Shown: piece by piece, positions 28,078 through 35,865 of the stretch | Position numbering within the stretch: position 1 is the first letter of the stretch | Layout of the letters: each line of letters begins with the position of its first letter | The notes under the pieces: model-generated | What the model saw: only the letters and a program-made list of their open reading frames with translations | Told to the model about the DNA's origin: nothing | Databases searched by the model: none | Program-made: the position numbers and the translations under genes | Assembly (NCBI RefSeq): GCF_001657475.1 | Contig: NZ_LXEY01000003.1 | Span: 1-64,000, forward strand | Direction of reading: 5' to 3' | DNA from: Enteractinococcus helveticum | Lineage (GTDB): Bacteria; Actinomycetota; Actinomycetes; Actinomycetales; Micrococcaceae | Length of the DNA stretch: 64,000 nucleotides

Positions 28078-28609
28078 ATGGCAAAAAAATACTGAAAACA
28101 CTACACCGGGTGAAAACACCGAAGAAAACACTACTGATCCCGTTGAAGAAATTGAGGAACAAAGCACGATTGTTGAAAACAGTCTTGACACGGAAACTGT
28201 TGACGATTCAACCGACGACGCGGAAGAAGCCGACGATGTTTCTAACCCGAATGCTGAAGCTGCAAAATACCGTCGTAAGCTGCGTGCTGCCGAAAAAGAG
28301 ATTGGGGCACTGGCTGAAAAGGTCAAAGCGTACCAACGGGCTGAGGTTGAGCAGTACGCAGCGCATTTGCAAAAGCCCTCGGCAATTTGGGCGGCTGGGC
28401 TCGAATTAGCAGACCTGCTGGACGATGCCGGGAATATCGATCCCGGCAAGGCTCAGACGGCAGTTCACACGGCGGCTGAAGAACTCGGCTTGATGAACCG
28501 GCCACGCACGCCTCAGCCCCACCCGGCCCAACAATCGGGAATGTCTGGAATCCCCGGTATTACCGGTGCTGACCGCTTCGCAGATGTTATTGCCGGACGG
28601 GATCGGTAG
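28078..28609 (+). pseudogene. Scaffold-like capsid gene with frame break at an A7 run
   Basis: An ATG at 28078 with a strong AAGGAG site nine bases ahead opens a frame that ends after five codons at a TGA. If one A is removed from the seven-A run at 28083-28089, the frame reads on to 28609 as about 177 residues. It then begins MAKNTENTTPGENTEENT and is very acidic for 60 residues. A coiled-coil-like part (AAKYRRKLRAAEKEIGALAE) follows, and the C-terminus has GADRFADVIAG. This is the usual layout of a phage capsid scaffold, and the next gene is the major capsid protein. The break may be a real mutation, an assembly error or a slippage site. Confidence 0.65.
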
Positions 28610-28610
28610 T

Positions 28611-28640
28611 TTGGGGGGAATCCCGGGAATGCATTAAAAT
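28611..28640 (+). promoter_or_regulatory. Candidate promoter of the capsid gene
   Basis: TAAAAT at 28635-28640 is a fair -10; TTGGGG at 28611-28616 is a weak -35 at 18-bp spacing. It lies just after the scaffold-gene stop and before the structured leader. Confidence 0.3.
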
Positions 28641-28645
28641 AGTCG

Positions 28646-28774
28646 GTGGGTGGCCTATCACAGCCAGGTAGCTTAAAAGTCACCCACAGACTTCCCCCAG
28701 GTGGGGACTTTCGGACAGGCCAGGGGCCACCGGACGAAAAACAATTCGTTTATTTCGTTTGGTGGCCTTATTTC
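28646..28774 (+). promoter_or_regulatory. Structured leader with competing hairpins before capsid gene
   Basis: Three stems can form. GTGGGTG (28646-28652) pairs with CACCCAC (28681-28687). The same CACCCAC region plus AAAGT (28676-28687) can instead pair with GTGGGGACTTT (28701-28711), so the two exclude each other. A third stem of 15 bp (28725-28739 with 28753-28767, two G-T pairs) is followed by TTATTTCTTT and looks like a weak terminator. The arrangement resembles an attenuator. Confidence 0.5.
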
Positions 28775-28804
28775 TTTAACTGGTCACCGGAATAGGGAAA
28801 CAAA

Positions 28805-29638
28805 ATGGTGCAGACTACCCCAGGAGCCGCTGAAGCTTGGCGGCCAAATCAAGTTTCAAGTTTCGACCCAGATGACCTACTCAAAACGGCATTAATCATT
28901 CAATGCGCCACCTTGGCCGGATCGGTCGAAGGTGATGCCCCGTCCGTATTGGTCCCTTACGTATCCGCTGACCCTGATGCCGGGTTTGTGGCGGAAGGCG
29001 CGAAGATAACGTTCGGTGGCGGTACCCTATCTCAGGTGGCCATCTCGACGAATAAAGTTGCGTCGATTGATGCGGTATCACGTGAATTGGTCGCACAGAA
29101 AGGTGCCGCAGAGCGGATCGCACGATCTATGCAGCGCGCCGTGACTTCGAAGGCTGACATGGCCTTCCTGAACAACGCAAGCGCGCCGACTGGTCTATTC
29201 CAGGTTGCTGGGATCGCCACCGCAGGAGCGTTGGATACCAACATTTTTGCTGTCTATGACGCGATTGCAGAAATTGAAGGCGACGGCGGTCAGGCTACTC
29301 ACTTCCTGATCCATCCAACGGATTGGGCGGTCCTGTCGAAGATGCCTGAAGCAACCGGTTCCAACCGTTCATTGGTTGCAGATGTACATAACGCGGCCAC
29401 TCGCACACTTGCCGGTGTGCCCGTCATCGTGCACTCGGCGGTACCAGAAGGCACAGCGATGATGCTGGATAGCTCAGAAGTTGTTGCGGCATACGGGACA
29501 CTCGATCTTGCTCGGTCAGACGATGTCTATTTTGAATCCGATGCTGTCGGAATTCGCGCTACTTGGCGACTCGGGTGGAATATCGTGCGGCCAGCCCGTT
29601 TGCAGAAGCTGACCGTGGGTGAGGAAACCACCCCTTAA
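28805..29638 (+). CDS. HK97-like major capsid protein
   Basis: This 277-residue protein is in the size range of HK97-fold capsid subunits that lack a long N-terminal scaffold domain. Typical features are an early region PSVLVPYVSADPDAGFVAEG, then ISTNKVASIDAVSRELVAQK in the E-loop/long-helix area. TRTLAGVPVIVHSAVPEGTA and YFESDAVGIRATWRLGWNIV near the C-terminus form the A-domain/P-domain strands seen across the family. It should form the shell of the element's particle. A separate scaffold-like gene precedes it. No portal, protease or terminase is nearby. Confidence 0.88.
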   Translation: MVQTTPGAAEAWRPNQVSSFDPDDLLKTALIIQCATLAGSVEGDAPSVLVPYVSADPDAGFVAEGAKITFGGGTLSQVAISTNKVASIDAVSRELVAQKGAAERIARSMQRAVTSKADMAFLNNASAPTGLFQVAGIATAGALDTNIFAVYDAIAEIEGDGGQATHFLIHPTDWAVLSKMPEATGSNRSLVADVHNAATRTLAGVPVIVHSAVPEGTAMMLDSSEVVAAYGTLDLARSDDVYFESDAVGIRATWRLGWNIVRPARLQKLTVGEETTP

Positions 29639-30254
29639 AACTTCTAACTGAATAGCCGCGTTAAGCTCACTCGCCCCTGTTGTGACATTTTTGGGATCTC
29701 GGGAAGTATGGCCGGGTAGATAGTTAATCCTTTTTATCGATGACCCGGCCAGCGCGCACAACCGCCCCGGCCCTGTGGCTATGCAGGGACCGGGGCACCT
29801 TTATGCCCCGGTCATTCGTTGGATCGGCCCCCACTATTTACCGGCCCCGGTCGCTGATGCAGGCCCCTGTTTATGTCTAGCCACCCGCGTGGATTGATAG
29901 GCCCTATCTCGCTGCACGCTACCGGCCTGTTAGTGCAGCAGTAAGCCTAAGACACACAACGGCTACCACACGCAGCACGGCGCAACCTCACGGCTTTTAG
30001 GTGATGTAGCACGAATGATGTAGCAGCAGGGCACAGTGTGCAGCAGGATCAGCACAGCAGACAGTGCAGCATCGTGTGACTCAGCAGCACAACAACATGA
30101 GCCAGACATAAAGTCCAACACTCAACCATCATGACAACAACGCAACGAACAACAATCACACAATGAATCGTTGTGAAGAATATAAAATAAAATATCAACA
30201 TAACATCAATGACAACAACACATGAAATAATGACTTAATGACTCAGTTATACGT

Positions 30255-30412
30255 CACTCACTGAGTTAATCACCAGTAACACCACAGTTGCCAGACACAA
30301 ACAACTCGGTTCACAACCAACAACACTTCAGTTACTGACCGCAAACTGAGCTACTGAACACTCACTGAGTCACTGACCATCAACTGAAACTCAGTTGGTC
30401 AACACTCACTGA
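30255..30412 (+). repeat. Iteron-like CACTCACTGA repeats
   Basis: CACTCACTGA occurs at 30255-30264, 30359-30368 and 30403-30412, the first two followed by GT. Degenerate ACTGA and ACTCAGT forms of both orientations fill the space. The AT-rich tract lies just upstream. Confidence 0.6.
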
Positions 30413-30659
30413 TGAACACGAAACTACGGTCTGACATGGGCGTTTAGGGGTGGGGAGGTAACCCCTATCTGACATGGGCTTTCGTCTCCCTGGCCTAGGC
30501 CATTTTCACGCACCGAATGCTGGAGGTTCAGCCCGAATCGTGTTTCATAGGCAATGAACAGAGCGATTTCAGGGCTTGATATGCGGTTTCAGGCTCTCAC
30601 ACACACGCCACCGGATTGCCGAGTTAGGGTTTATCGGGCTGTCCTGGTGACATAGAAAA

Positions 30660-30693
30660 GGGCCTCAGATTCGTTTCTGAGGCCCCCTTATTT
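30660..30693 (-). terminator. Bidirectional terminator at end of leftward genes
   Basis: A 10-bp stem (GGGCCTCAGA with TCTGAGGCCC) is flanked by TTATTTTT on one side and TTTTCTAT on the other when read on the minus strand. It closes the two leftward genes. Confidence 0.85.
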
Positions 30694-30708
30694 TTGTGTT
30701 ATGCCTTG

Positions 30709-31044
30709 TCAGTGTGTGTTTTCTGGGTGGTATTGTTCGATGAACTCGGCCACCTTGGACGTCATCACACCGTGTCGACGTGCGAGCTCGATCATGTCTC
30801 GCAGATTGAGTTGCCGAAGGTCTAGGGCTTCCACGGCTTGTCGTAATTGAATGGTCATCGTTTTATCCTTTGCTGTCGTGTTTCGGTGGTATCGGTAGAA
30901 CATTGCCCACATGTTGGATGTGGTCACTTCGTATTTGCCGTAGCTTTGGGAGATCCGTAACCCGGGAACGTCATTGATCATTTCCTTGACCGTGTGCCCG
31001 GTGTTGATGAGCTCTAGGACTTCGGTGGTGACATCGTGTGTCAT
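30709..31044 (-). CDS. Small helical protein of the element
   Basis: This 111-residue protein is not recognised. It appears mostly helical, with two short helix-turn-like parts (LINTGHTVKEMINDVPGLRI; LNLRDMIELARRHGVMTSKV). A DNA-binding regulator is possible. It starts in an ATGA overlap with the upstream leftward gene, so the two form an operon that faces the rest of the element, as repressor modules often do. Confidence 0.55.
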   Translation of the reverse strand: MTHDVTTEVLELINTGHTVKEMINDVPGLRISQSYGKYEVTTSNMWAMFYRYHRNTTAKDKTMTIQLRQAVEALDLRQLNLRDMIELARRHGVMTSKVAEFIEQYHPENTH

Positions 31045-31211
31045 CGTTCTTCGCTTTCGAGGTGGTCCAATACTTCGCGCATCGTGGTGATGCTGCGGTG
31101 TGTGCTGACCCCGTACTTGTGCAGGAAGTTAATGACTTCATTTTCTAGGATCATGCGCACATCATGGAATAGGCCGCTGTCATCGTTTTGGTAAAGATTC
31201 TGGTTGTCCAT
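31041..31211 (-). CDS. Small protein, first of leftward pair
   Basis: This 56-residue protein from ATG 31211 begins MDNQNLYQNDDSGLFHDVRM and is not recognised. A longer form from a GTG at 31259 is possible but has no ribosome site. It is coupled to the next gene. Confidence 0.45.
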   Translation of the reverse strand: MDNQNLYQNDDSGLFHDVRMILENEVINFLHKYGVSTHRSITTMREVLDHLESEER

Positions 31212-31454
31212 GTCCGGTGCTTTCTGCTGGTGGTCCAGCGGGTGTAGGTTCGGAGTCACTGAAGTGACACTGGTGGTTTTTGAAACCCTCCGTCCCTCAA
31301 ACGATCCCGCCGCCCCCGTCCCAGCTCTGCGACATTTGCCGTCAACAACTGGACCCCCTCATTTTTTGAGAGTGTCTAGTGTTATTGCGGTGGTTGTCAC
31401 TGGCCTGTGACTTCCCAGCAACCCGGTACGTTGCTGTTCCCGTGGGATATAACC

Positions 31455-31528
31455 GGCCCGTTGAGTTTCAGCCTGAACGGTGATGAGAAAAGGCCCGGAA
31501 CTTTTCGTTCAACGGGCTGGTTCAGGCT
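31455..31528 (+). repeat. Nested inverted repeats near attR
   Basis: AGCCTGAAC (31470-31478) pairs with GTTCAGGCT (31520-31528). Inside, GCCCG (31493-31497) pairs with CGGGC (31513-31517). GCCCGTTGA at 31455-31463 can alternatively pair with TCAACGGGC at 31509-31517. It may be a small structured RNA or a recombination-protein site. Confidence 0.5.
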
Positions 31529-31582
31529 TGCAGTGTCGGATACACTGGGCAATGAACACAGTCTGTAGAACTTGTGTTCCAT

Positions 31583-31620
31583 GCCCCGAACTGCGCTAAC
31601 AGTGTCGGGGCTTTAGTTTT
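31583..31620 (+). terminator. Rightward terminator near attR
   Basis: GCCCCGA (31583-31589) pairs with TCGGGGC (31605-31611), followed by TTTAGTTTT. Confidence 0.65.
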
Positions 31621-31706
31621 GCCTGGATAACTGTTGCTAGTCACAAGCTAGTTTGAGTGTCTAGCTGTTTTGCATTTTCCCTTATCAGTGCGGGTTTGAA
31701 TGAGAT

Positions 31707-31721
31707 TCCCCCATCCTCCGC
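31707..31721 (+). other. attR core
   Basis: An exact copy of the 15-mer TCCCCCATCCTCCGC from the tRNA-Ser 3' end. It marks the right junction of the element with the chromosome. Confidence 0.88.
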
Positions 31722-31726
31722 GAATT

Positions 31727-31762
31727 AAAACCCCGCCAGATCCTTGATTTGGCGGGGTTTTT
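31727..31762 (+). terminator. Chromosomal terminator, probably of the original tRNA-Ser
   Basis: AAAACCCCGCCA pairs with TGGCGGGGTTTT, with a T-run after it. It lies right after attR, where the native tRNA 3' flank would have been before integration. Confidence 0.8.
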
Positions 31763-31853
31763 GCCGTCTTATCGGTCCCCACAACTGGCAAGAAGGAACG
31801 CCGTGCGGGCATCCGAGCCTCAACGCCAAGAACAGGGCTGCTAGGTTGGACCC

Positions 31854-32180
31854 ATGGCTGAACCGAAAGTATACGGTCTGCTCGTCGACGAGCAGACGCG
31901 TTGTGCACACTATGCCACCGCACTAGATATTGTGGCACTTCGATTTGGCTGTTGTGAACGCTACTATCCGTGCTATCAATGCCATGATGCAACCGCCGAC
32001 CATCCACGACAGCCCTGGCCGAACACTCGCGCCCAGGAGCCCGCTGTCCTCTGTGGAGTCTGCAAGAGCGAGCTGCTCATTGCACAATATATGCACAAAG
32101 ACCGCTGCCCGTTGTGTCATGCAGCCTTCAATCCGGGCTGCAGCGCGCACTATGACCTGTACTTCGAACAGCCGCGCTGA
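31854..32180 (+). CDS. CHY-type zinc-finger protein
   Basis: This 108-residue protein carries multiple Cys/His metal ligands: TRCAHYATALD, CCERYYPCYQCHD, VLCGVCKSEL and CPLCHAAFNPGCSAHYDLYF. This is the CHY zinc-finger pattern, with several bound zinc ions expected. The cellular role of bacterial members is not established. It is the first host gene after the element. Confidence 0.88.
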   Translation: MAEPKVYGLLVDEQTRCAHYATALDIVALRFGCCERYYPCYQCHDATADHPRQPWPNTRAQEPAVLCGVCKSELLIAQYMHKDRCPLCHAAFNPGCSAHYDLYFEQPR

Positions 32181-32243
32181 GCAGATGTGCTAGGCAGGTT
32201 AGTTGGGCTGTACGAAGCAGAATCGTCCAATCCGAAAGCTGGC

Positions 32244-34151
32244 TTAGCCCTTGATCGACAAAGACTGGTGCAGGCCAGATCGCTCGCCAATGTGGGGTGA
32301 GGGTAATTGACGATGTAGCCGCAATGCTTGCAGGGCAATCACAATCGCGATAATGTCAACGATTTCTTGCATGAGTGCGCCGAAAGTCGCCGGTAAATAC
32401 CCGAATGCAGCAACAGCCATCAATCCGATCGAAACAGCCATGCCAAACCAGATGGATTGTAGTGCGATGGAAACGGTCCGCTTGGCAATGTGCGTGACGT
32501 CGGCAAGCCGAGCAAAACGCTCAGAGGTAATGACTGCATCAGCTGACTCTGAAGCTGCCGTTGAACCACGAGCGCCCATGGCGATTCCGATGTCGGCAGC
32601 GGCCAGAATCGGGGCGTCATTGATTCCATCTCCGACCATAAGCGTCGGGGATTTCATCGCATTGACGACGTCCACTTTGTCGGTGGGTGTCATCGATGCG
32701 TGGACTTGTTCGGAGCGAAAGCCGATCTCTTGGGCAATCGCTTGAGCCGTACTTTCCATGTCACCGGTCACCATAACCATCTGCTCCACCCCGTGGTCAG
32801 CCAGCCAATCGATCGTGGCGGTTGCAGCTTCTCGTAGCGGGTCTGCCAGCACGATGATGCCGACCAGTTGATCATTGCAGGAGACATAGACTGCGGTTTC
32901 ACCGGCGGTCAATTTCAGCTCCTCGAATCCCGGCGTCACCTCAGCGATGAATGCCGATTTCCCGACCCGCAATCGTTGGCCAGACACCGTTGTTGCTTCG
33001 ACACCATTGGTTGCCACTTCTTGAGCATGGTCTATCGCGATGAGTTCAAGACCTTGTTGACGAGCCTGTTGGACAATGGGTTCTGCAAAAACGTGCACAG
33101 AGTATTGCTCTGCGGACGCTGCCAGTTGGAGGGTTTCCATCTCGGTTCCACCAACTGTTTCGATGCGTGCGACGGTGGGTTGTCCTTGGGTGAGCGTGCC
33201 GGTCTTATCAAAAGCTGCAGTTTTCACGCGAGCAAGCCGCTCCAATGTCCCACCGTCTTTGACGATGACATTCGCTGTGGCCGCCGAGGACATGCCTCCC
33301 ATAAATGCCACAGGTGCTCCGATCAGTAACGGGCACGGTGTGGCCACGACGAGAACTTCGGCAAATCGGACTGGATCTGCTGAGTACCACCAGGCAATAC
33401 CGGCTACCAGCAGTGCAACGATCGTAAATGGCACAGCGTAGCGGTCTGCCAACCGTACCATAGGTGCTCGTGATTGCACCGCTTCTTCGACGAGCTGTAC
33501 GATCTTGGCGTATTGCGAATCTACAGCCGTGGTCGTCGCGCGCATTTGGAACGTCTCGGAGCCGTTGACAGTACCGGAGATGATCGCATCGCCCGGGTAT
33601 TTTGTCACCGGCATCGCTTCCCCGGTCACCGATGATTCATCCAGGGAAGCCCTGGCTGATAGTAACTCGCCATCAACCGGAATAACTTCGGAACCGCGAA
33701 CGACCAGGACATCTGCGACCTCTACCTCTGTGATCGCGACTCGGGCCATCGTCGTGCCGTCAGCCTCAAGACGGTATGCGAATGTTGGACGTCTGTTAAT
33801 GAGAGAGTCCAACTCGCGTGAGGCTCGTCCGGCCGCCATATCTTCTAATGCTTCACCGCCGGTTAGCATCAACGCGATGATCATCCCGGCTAAATATTCT
33901 TCAACCGCAAGGGTTGAGATCATGGCTACGACCGCCAAAATATCCAGACCCCAATGACCGGCTTTGAGTGTCTTGAACATATCAACCAGCGTGATGAGTA
34001 ACGTGATTCCGATGACGACGTAAGCGGTAATCGCTAGCTGGAGGTCCAAGCTGGTGAAGAAGAATATGACCCCCAGGCCGAGGCCTGCAGCTACAAAGAG
34101 CACGATCGGGTGCAATAATGGATGGCGGATCGAATGAAACTTAGGCTCCAT
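32244..34151 (-). CDS. Heavy-metal translocating P1B-type ATPase
   Basis: This is a metal-transporting ATPase of 635 residues from the chosen start. It has six to eight membrane segments, the actuator motif SSVTGEAMPV, the metal-site CPC motif within VVATPCPLLIGAP, the phosphorylation motif AFDKTGTLTQG and the hinge VGDGINDAPILAAADIG. There is no N-terminal metal-binding domain. The usual SEHP nucleotide-domain motif reads YSVHVFAEPI, so the proline is replaced. The ATG at 34151 was preferred to a TTG at 34190. The ion cannot be decided; zinc, cadmium, lead or manganese are all possible. Confidence 0.9.
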   Translation of the reverse strand: MEPKFHSIRHPLLHPIVLFVAAGLGLGVIFFFTSLDLQLAITAYVVIGITLLITLVDMFKTLKAGHWGLDILAVVAMISTLAVEEYLAGMIIALMLTGGEALEDMAAGRASRELDSLINRRPTFAYRLEADGTTMARVAITEVEVADVLVVRGSEVIPVDGELLSARASLDESSVTGEAMPVTKYPGDAIISGTVNGSETFQMRATTTAVDSQYAKIVQLVEEAVQSRAPMVRLADRYAVPFTIVALLVAGIAWWYSADPVRFAEVLVVATPCPLLIGAPVAFMGGMSSAATANVIVKDGGTLERLARVKTAAFDKTGTLTQGQPTVARIETVGGTEMETLQLAASAEQYSVHVFAEPIVQQARQQGLELIAIDHAQEVATNGVEATTVSGQRLRVGKSAFIAEVTPGFEELKLTAGETAVYVSCNDQLVGIIVLADPLREAATATIDWLADHGVEQMVMVTGDMESTAQAIAQEIGFRSEQVHASMTPTDKVDVVNAMKSPTLMVGDGINDAPILAAADIGIAMGARGSTAASESADAVITSERFARLADVTHIAKRTVSIALQSIWFGMAVSIGLMAVAAFGYLPATFGALMQEIVDIIAIVIALQALRLHRQLPSPHIGERSGLHQSLSIKG

Positions 34152-34492
34152 AACCTCATGATCCCCCCAACGTCGGGAAATATCTAGCAAGGTGAGCCGA
34201 CCCTTATCGCAATATGAAGATGCGTGAACACTAAAGTGTGGCGTATGTCAAGTGCTATGTGTTGCGGATCTATCCGAAACTGTGCCGCAGTCAAGCGCAT
34301 TATTGAGCGAAAAACGCAATTAGGATATTCGCTCTAAGCAGAATTCTGGTCGGCCGTCACGGCGCGGTACTGGTTGTCGCGACGCTCCAAGGGGGTGACT
34401 TCTCCCGCATGATGCTCCCTCGGAGCGCTCTGGGCGTGTGGGTGAGTTTAGCGTTGCCATGCCTAGATTGGCTCGAATCTCACCCCAATTGC

Positions 34493-34508
34493 CGTGATCT
34501 GTATCACG
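34493..34508. promoter_or_regulatory. CRP/GlxR-like operator
   Basis: CGTGATCTGTATCACG is a perfect 6+6 palindrome and matches GTGA-N6-TCAC, the core bound by CRP/FNR-type regulators such as GlxR. It lies 270 bases upstream of the betaine ATPase gene. Confidence 0.5.
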
Positions 34509-34730
34509 TCAATTTGCATTCTCACAAGGGCTCCTTTGCGGACTTTTGCGTCTTGTCAACCTGAAGAGTCACTTCCTGATAACGGTCTGAGTGAAGCCTG
34601 TAATTGTCTGAACAATCTTGTTACCGTTGAAATCCAAGAGGTTGTGTCTACTCGAATCAGACTTGTGATCCAAGCCAGACGATTAGGCTCGGCCTAATTT
34701 TATTTTGTTAGCAAGTTGTACACGGACGTG

Positions 34731-34773
34731 AGGAGGAGCTCACCCGCCAGATTCTGGTGGCGGGTCAAGTACC
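34731..34773 (+). promoter_or_regulatory. Ribosome site separated from start codon by a hairpin
   Basis: AGGAGG (34731-34736) is 37 bases before the ATG. The spacer holds an 8-bp stem, ACCCGCCA (34742-34749) with TGGCGGGT (34758-34765). When folded, it would bring the site to about 13 bases from the ATG. No other start codon in frame lies closer to the site. Confidence 0.55.
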
Positions 34774-35865
34774 ATGAGCGAACCAAACACAGCCCAGCCC
34801 GTTATACGGGCTGAAAATGTCTATAAGGTTTTTGGCAAACGTCCTGAAGCTGTCGTCGAAAGAATGAAAGCCGGCGAGACGCGTCAGGACGTTGAGGACG
34901 AAGGCACCGCAGCGGTTATCGATGCAACCTTCAATGTTTACCCCGGTGAAATTTTCGTTGTTATGGGACTTTCGGGCTCCGGAAAATCAACCGTCATTCG
35001 TACACTCAACGCTTTACAGCCCGCCACGACTGGCACAGTAGAAGTATTGGGCCACGACCTGTCGACTCTGTCAGCTAAAGAACTGCGCGATCTGCGGTCG
35101 AAACACATTTCGATGGTCTTCCAGCACTTCGCGCTGTTCCCACACTGGACCGTTGTTGAAAATGCTGCTTACAGCCTTGAAACGCAAGGTGTCGATAAGA
35201 AGGTCCGTTACGATCGGGCACGTGAAGTGCTCGCTGCGGTCGGGTTGAAAGGGTGGGAAGATTCCTATCCTTCAGAGCTCTCCGGTGGTATGCAGCAGCG
35301 TGTCGGTTTGGCTCGCGCGCTAGCTGCCGACACCGACATCATGCTCATGGACGAAGCATTCTCTGCACTGGATCCGCTGATTCGTCGTGAAATGCAAGAT
35401 GAGCTGAAAGAAATCCAAGACCAGCTTGGCCGAACCATTGTGTTCATTACGCACGATCTCAATGAAGCGATGTTCCTCGGGGACCGTATCGCCGTCATGA
35501 AAGACGGCAAGATCGTCCAAATCGGTACCCCAGAACAGATCCTGTCTGAACCAGCCGATGAATATGTCGCCTCCTTCACCGCCGATGTGGACCGTGCGCG
35601 AGTTCTGACTGCCGACGCCATCATGATTGGTGAAGATTCCCTGACTGCCAGTGATCGCGAAGCTTTTGAACGGAAAGCTCTGACGGTCAAATCTACCGCC
35701 ACGTTGCAAGACATAGTGCCCGTTGTCATTGAGGCGAATGGGCCGATTGGAGTCGAAAGCGTCGATTCGAATCAACGGATCGGCTACATTCCACTTGGCG
35801 TACTTCTGGAAGCACTCACACCACAGCGATCCGAGGTTGTCCCGGATGCCGAGGAGGCAAACTAA
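34774..35865 (+). CDS. Glycine betaine/proline ABC transporter ATPase
   Basis: This ProV/OpuAA-type ATPase of 363 residues drives uptake of compatible solutes. The ABC domain has Walker A VMGLSGSGKSTVIRTLNALQ, the Q-loop MVFQHFALFPHW, the signature PSELSGGMQQRVGLARALAA and Walker B DIMLMDEAFSALDP, followed by the H-loop VFITHDLNEAM. A C-terminal CBS-like tail (about 280-345) is present, which in relatives senses ionic strength. It is the first gene of an operon with a permease and two binding proteins. The leader has the unusual hairpin described separately. Confidence 0.95.
   Translation: MSEPNTAQPVIRAENVYKVFGKRPEAVVERMKAGETRQDVEDEGTAAVIDATFNVYPGEIFVVMGLSGSGKSTVIRTLNALQPATTGTVEVLGHDLSTLSAKELRDLRSKHISMVFQHFALFPHWTVVENAAYSLETQGVDKKVRYDRAREVLAAVGLKGWEDSYPSELSGGMQQRVGLARALAADTDIMLMDEAFSALDPLIRREMQDELKEIQDQLGRTIVFITHDLNEAMFLGDRIAVMKDGKIVQIGTPEQILSEPADEYVASFTADVDRARVLTADAIMIGEDSLTASDREAFERKALTVKSTATLQDIVPVVIEANGPIGVESVDSNQRIGYIPLGVLLEALTPQRSEVVPDAEEAN

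Larger units (their letters stand above)
29639..30708. other. 1-kb non-coding region of the element: hairpins, AT-rich tract, repeats
   Basis: No gene is visible. 29700-29815 holds strong stems (GGCCGGGT 29710-29717 with ACCCGGCC 29743-29750; GACCGGGGCA 29788-29797 with its complement at 29804-29813). 30000-30110 is rich in GCAGCA-type triplets. 30170-30240 is AT-rich and purine-poor in places. 30240-30415 holds many short ACTGA/ACTCA repeats. 30430-30480 has TCTGACATGGGC twice. The whole is a candidate replication origin and/or packaging site. Confidence 0.6.
22455..31721. mobile_element. Integrated capsid-encoding satellite-like element
   Basis: The element is bounded by 15-bp direct repeats of the tRNA-Ser 3' end. 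It carries, in order, an integrase, a small Cys/His protein, an excisionase-like HTH, a small basic protein, a P4-family primase-helicase, a chain of small unknown genes, a scaffold-like gene with a frame break, an HK97-like major capsid gene, about 1 kb of hairpin- and repeat-rich non-coding DNA, and two leftward small genes. No terminase, portal, protease, tail or lysis gene is seen, so it cannot form a complete phage alone. A satellite that uses a helper phage for tails and packaging is the best reading; a decayed prophage is the alternative. Confidence 0.85.
31212..31853. other. Element right end and flank, no gene
   Basis: No convincing gene is present. The stretch contains nested inverted repeats (31455-31528), a terminator (31583-31620), attR (31707-31721) and a second terminator (31727-31762). 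Short frames here are out of phase with any codon pattern I can recognise. Confidence 0.55.
34152..34773. other. Long intergenic region before betaine operon
   Basis: No gene is supported. It holds a CRP-like palindrome (34493-34508), a TTAGGC/GCCTAA hairpin with a T-rich tail (34683-34710), and the structured ribosome-site region of the next operon. Confidence 0.5.

Noticed and set aside
28701..28895. 64-residue frame overlapping the capsid start
   Set aside because: It lies in the structured leader and is out of frame with the capsid gene, with no supporting motif.
30001..30110. Possible CRISPR array from GCAGCA-type repeats
   Set aside because: The units are short and irregular, without constant spacers, and no cas gene is in the window.
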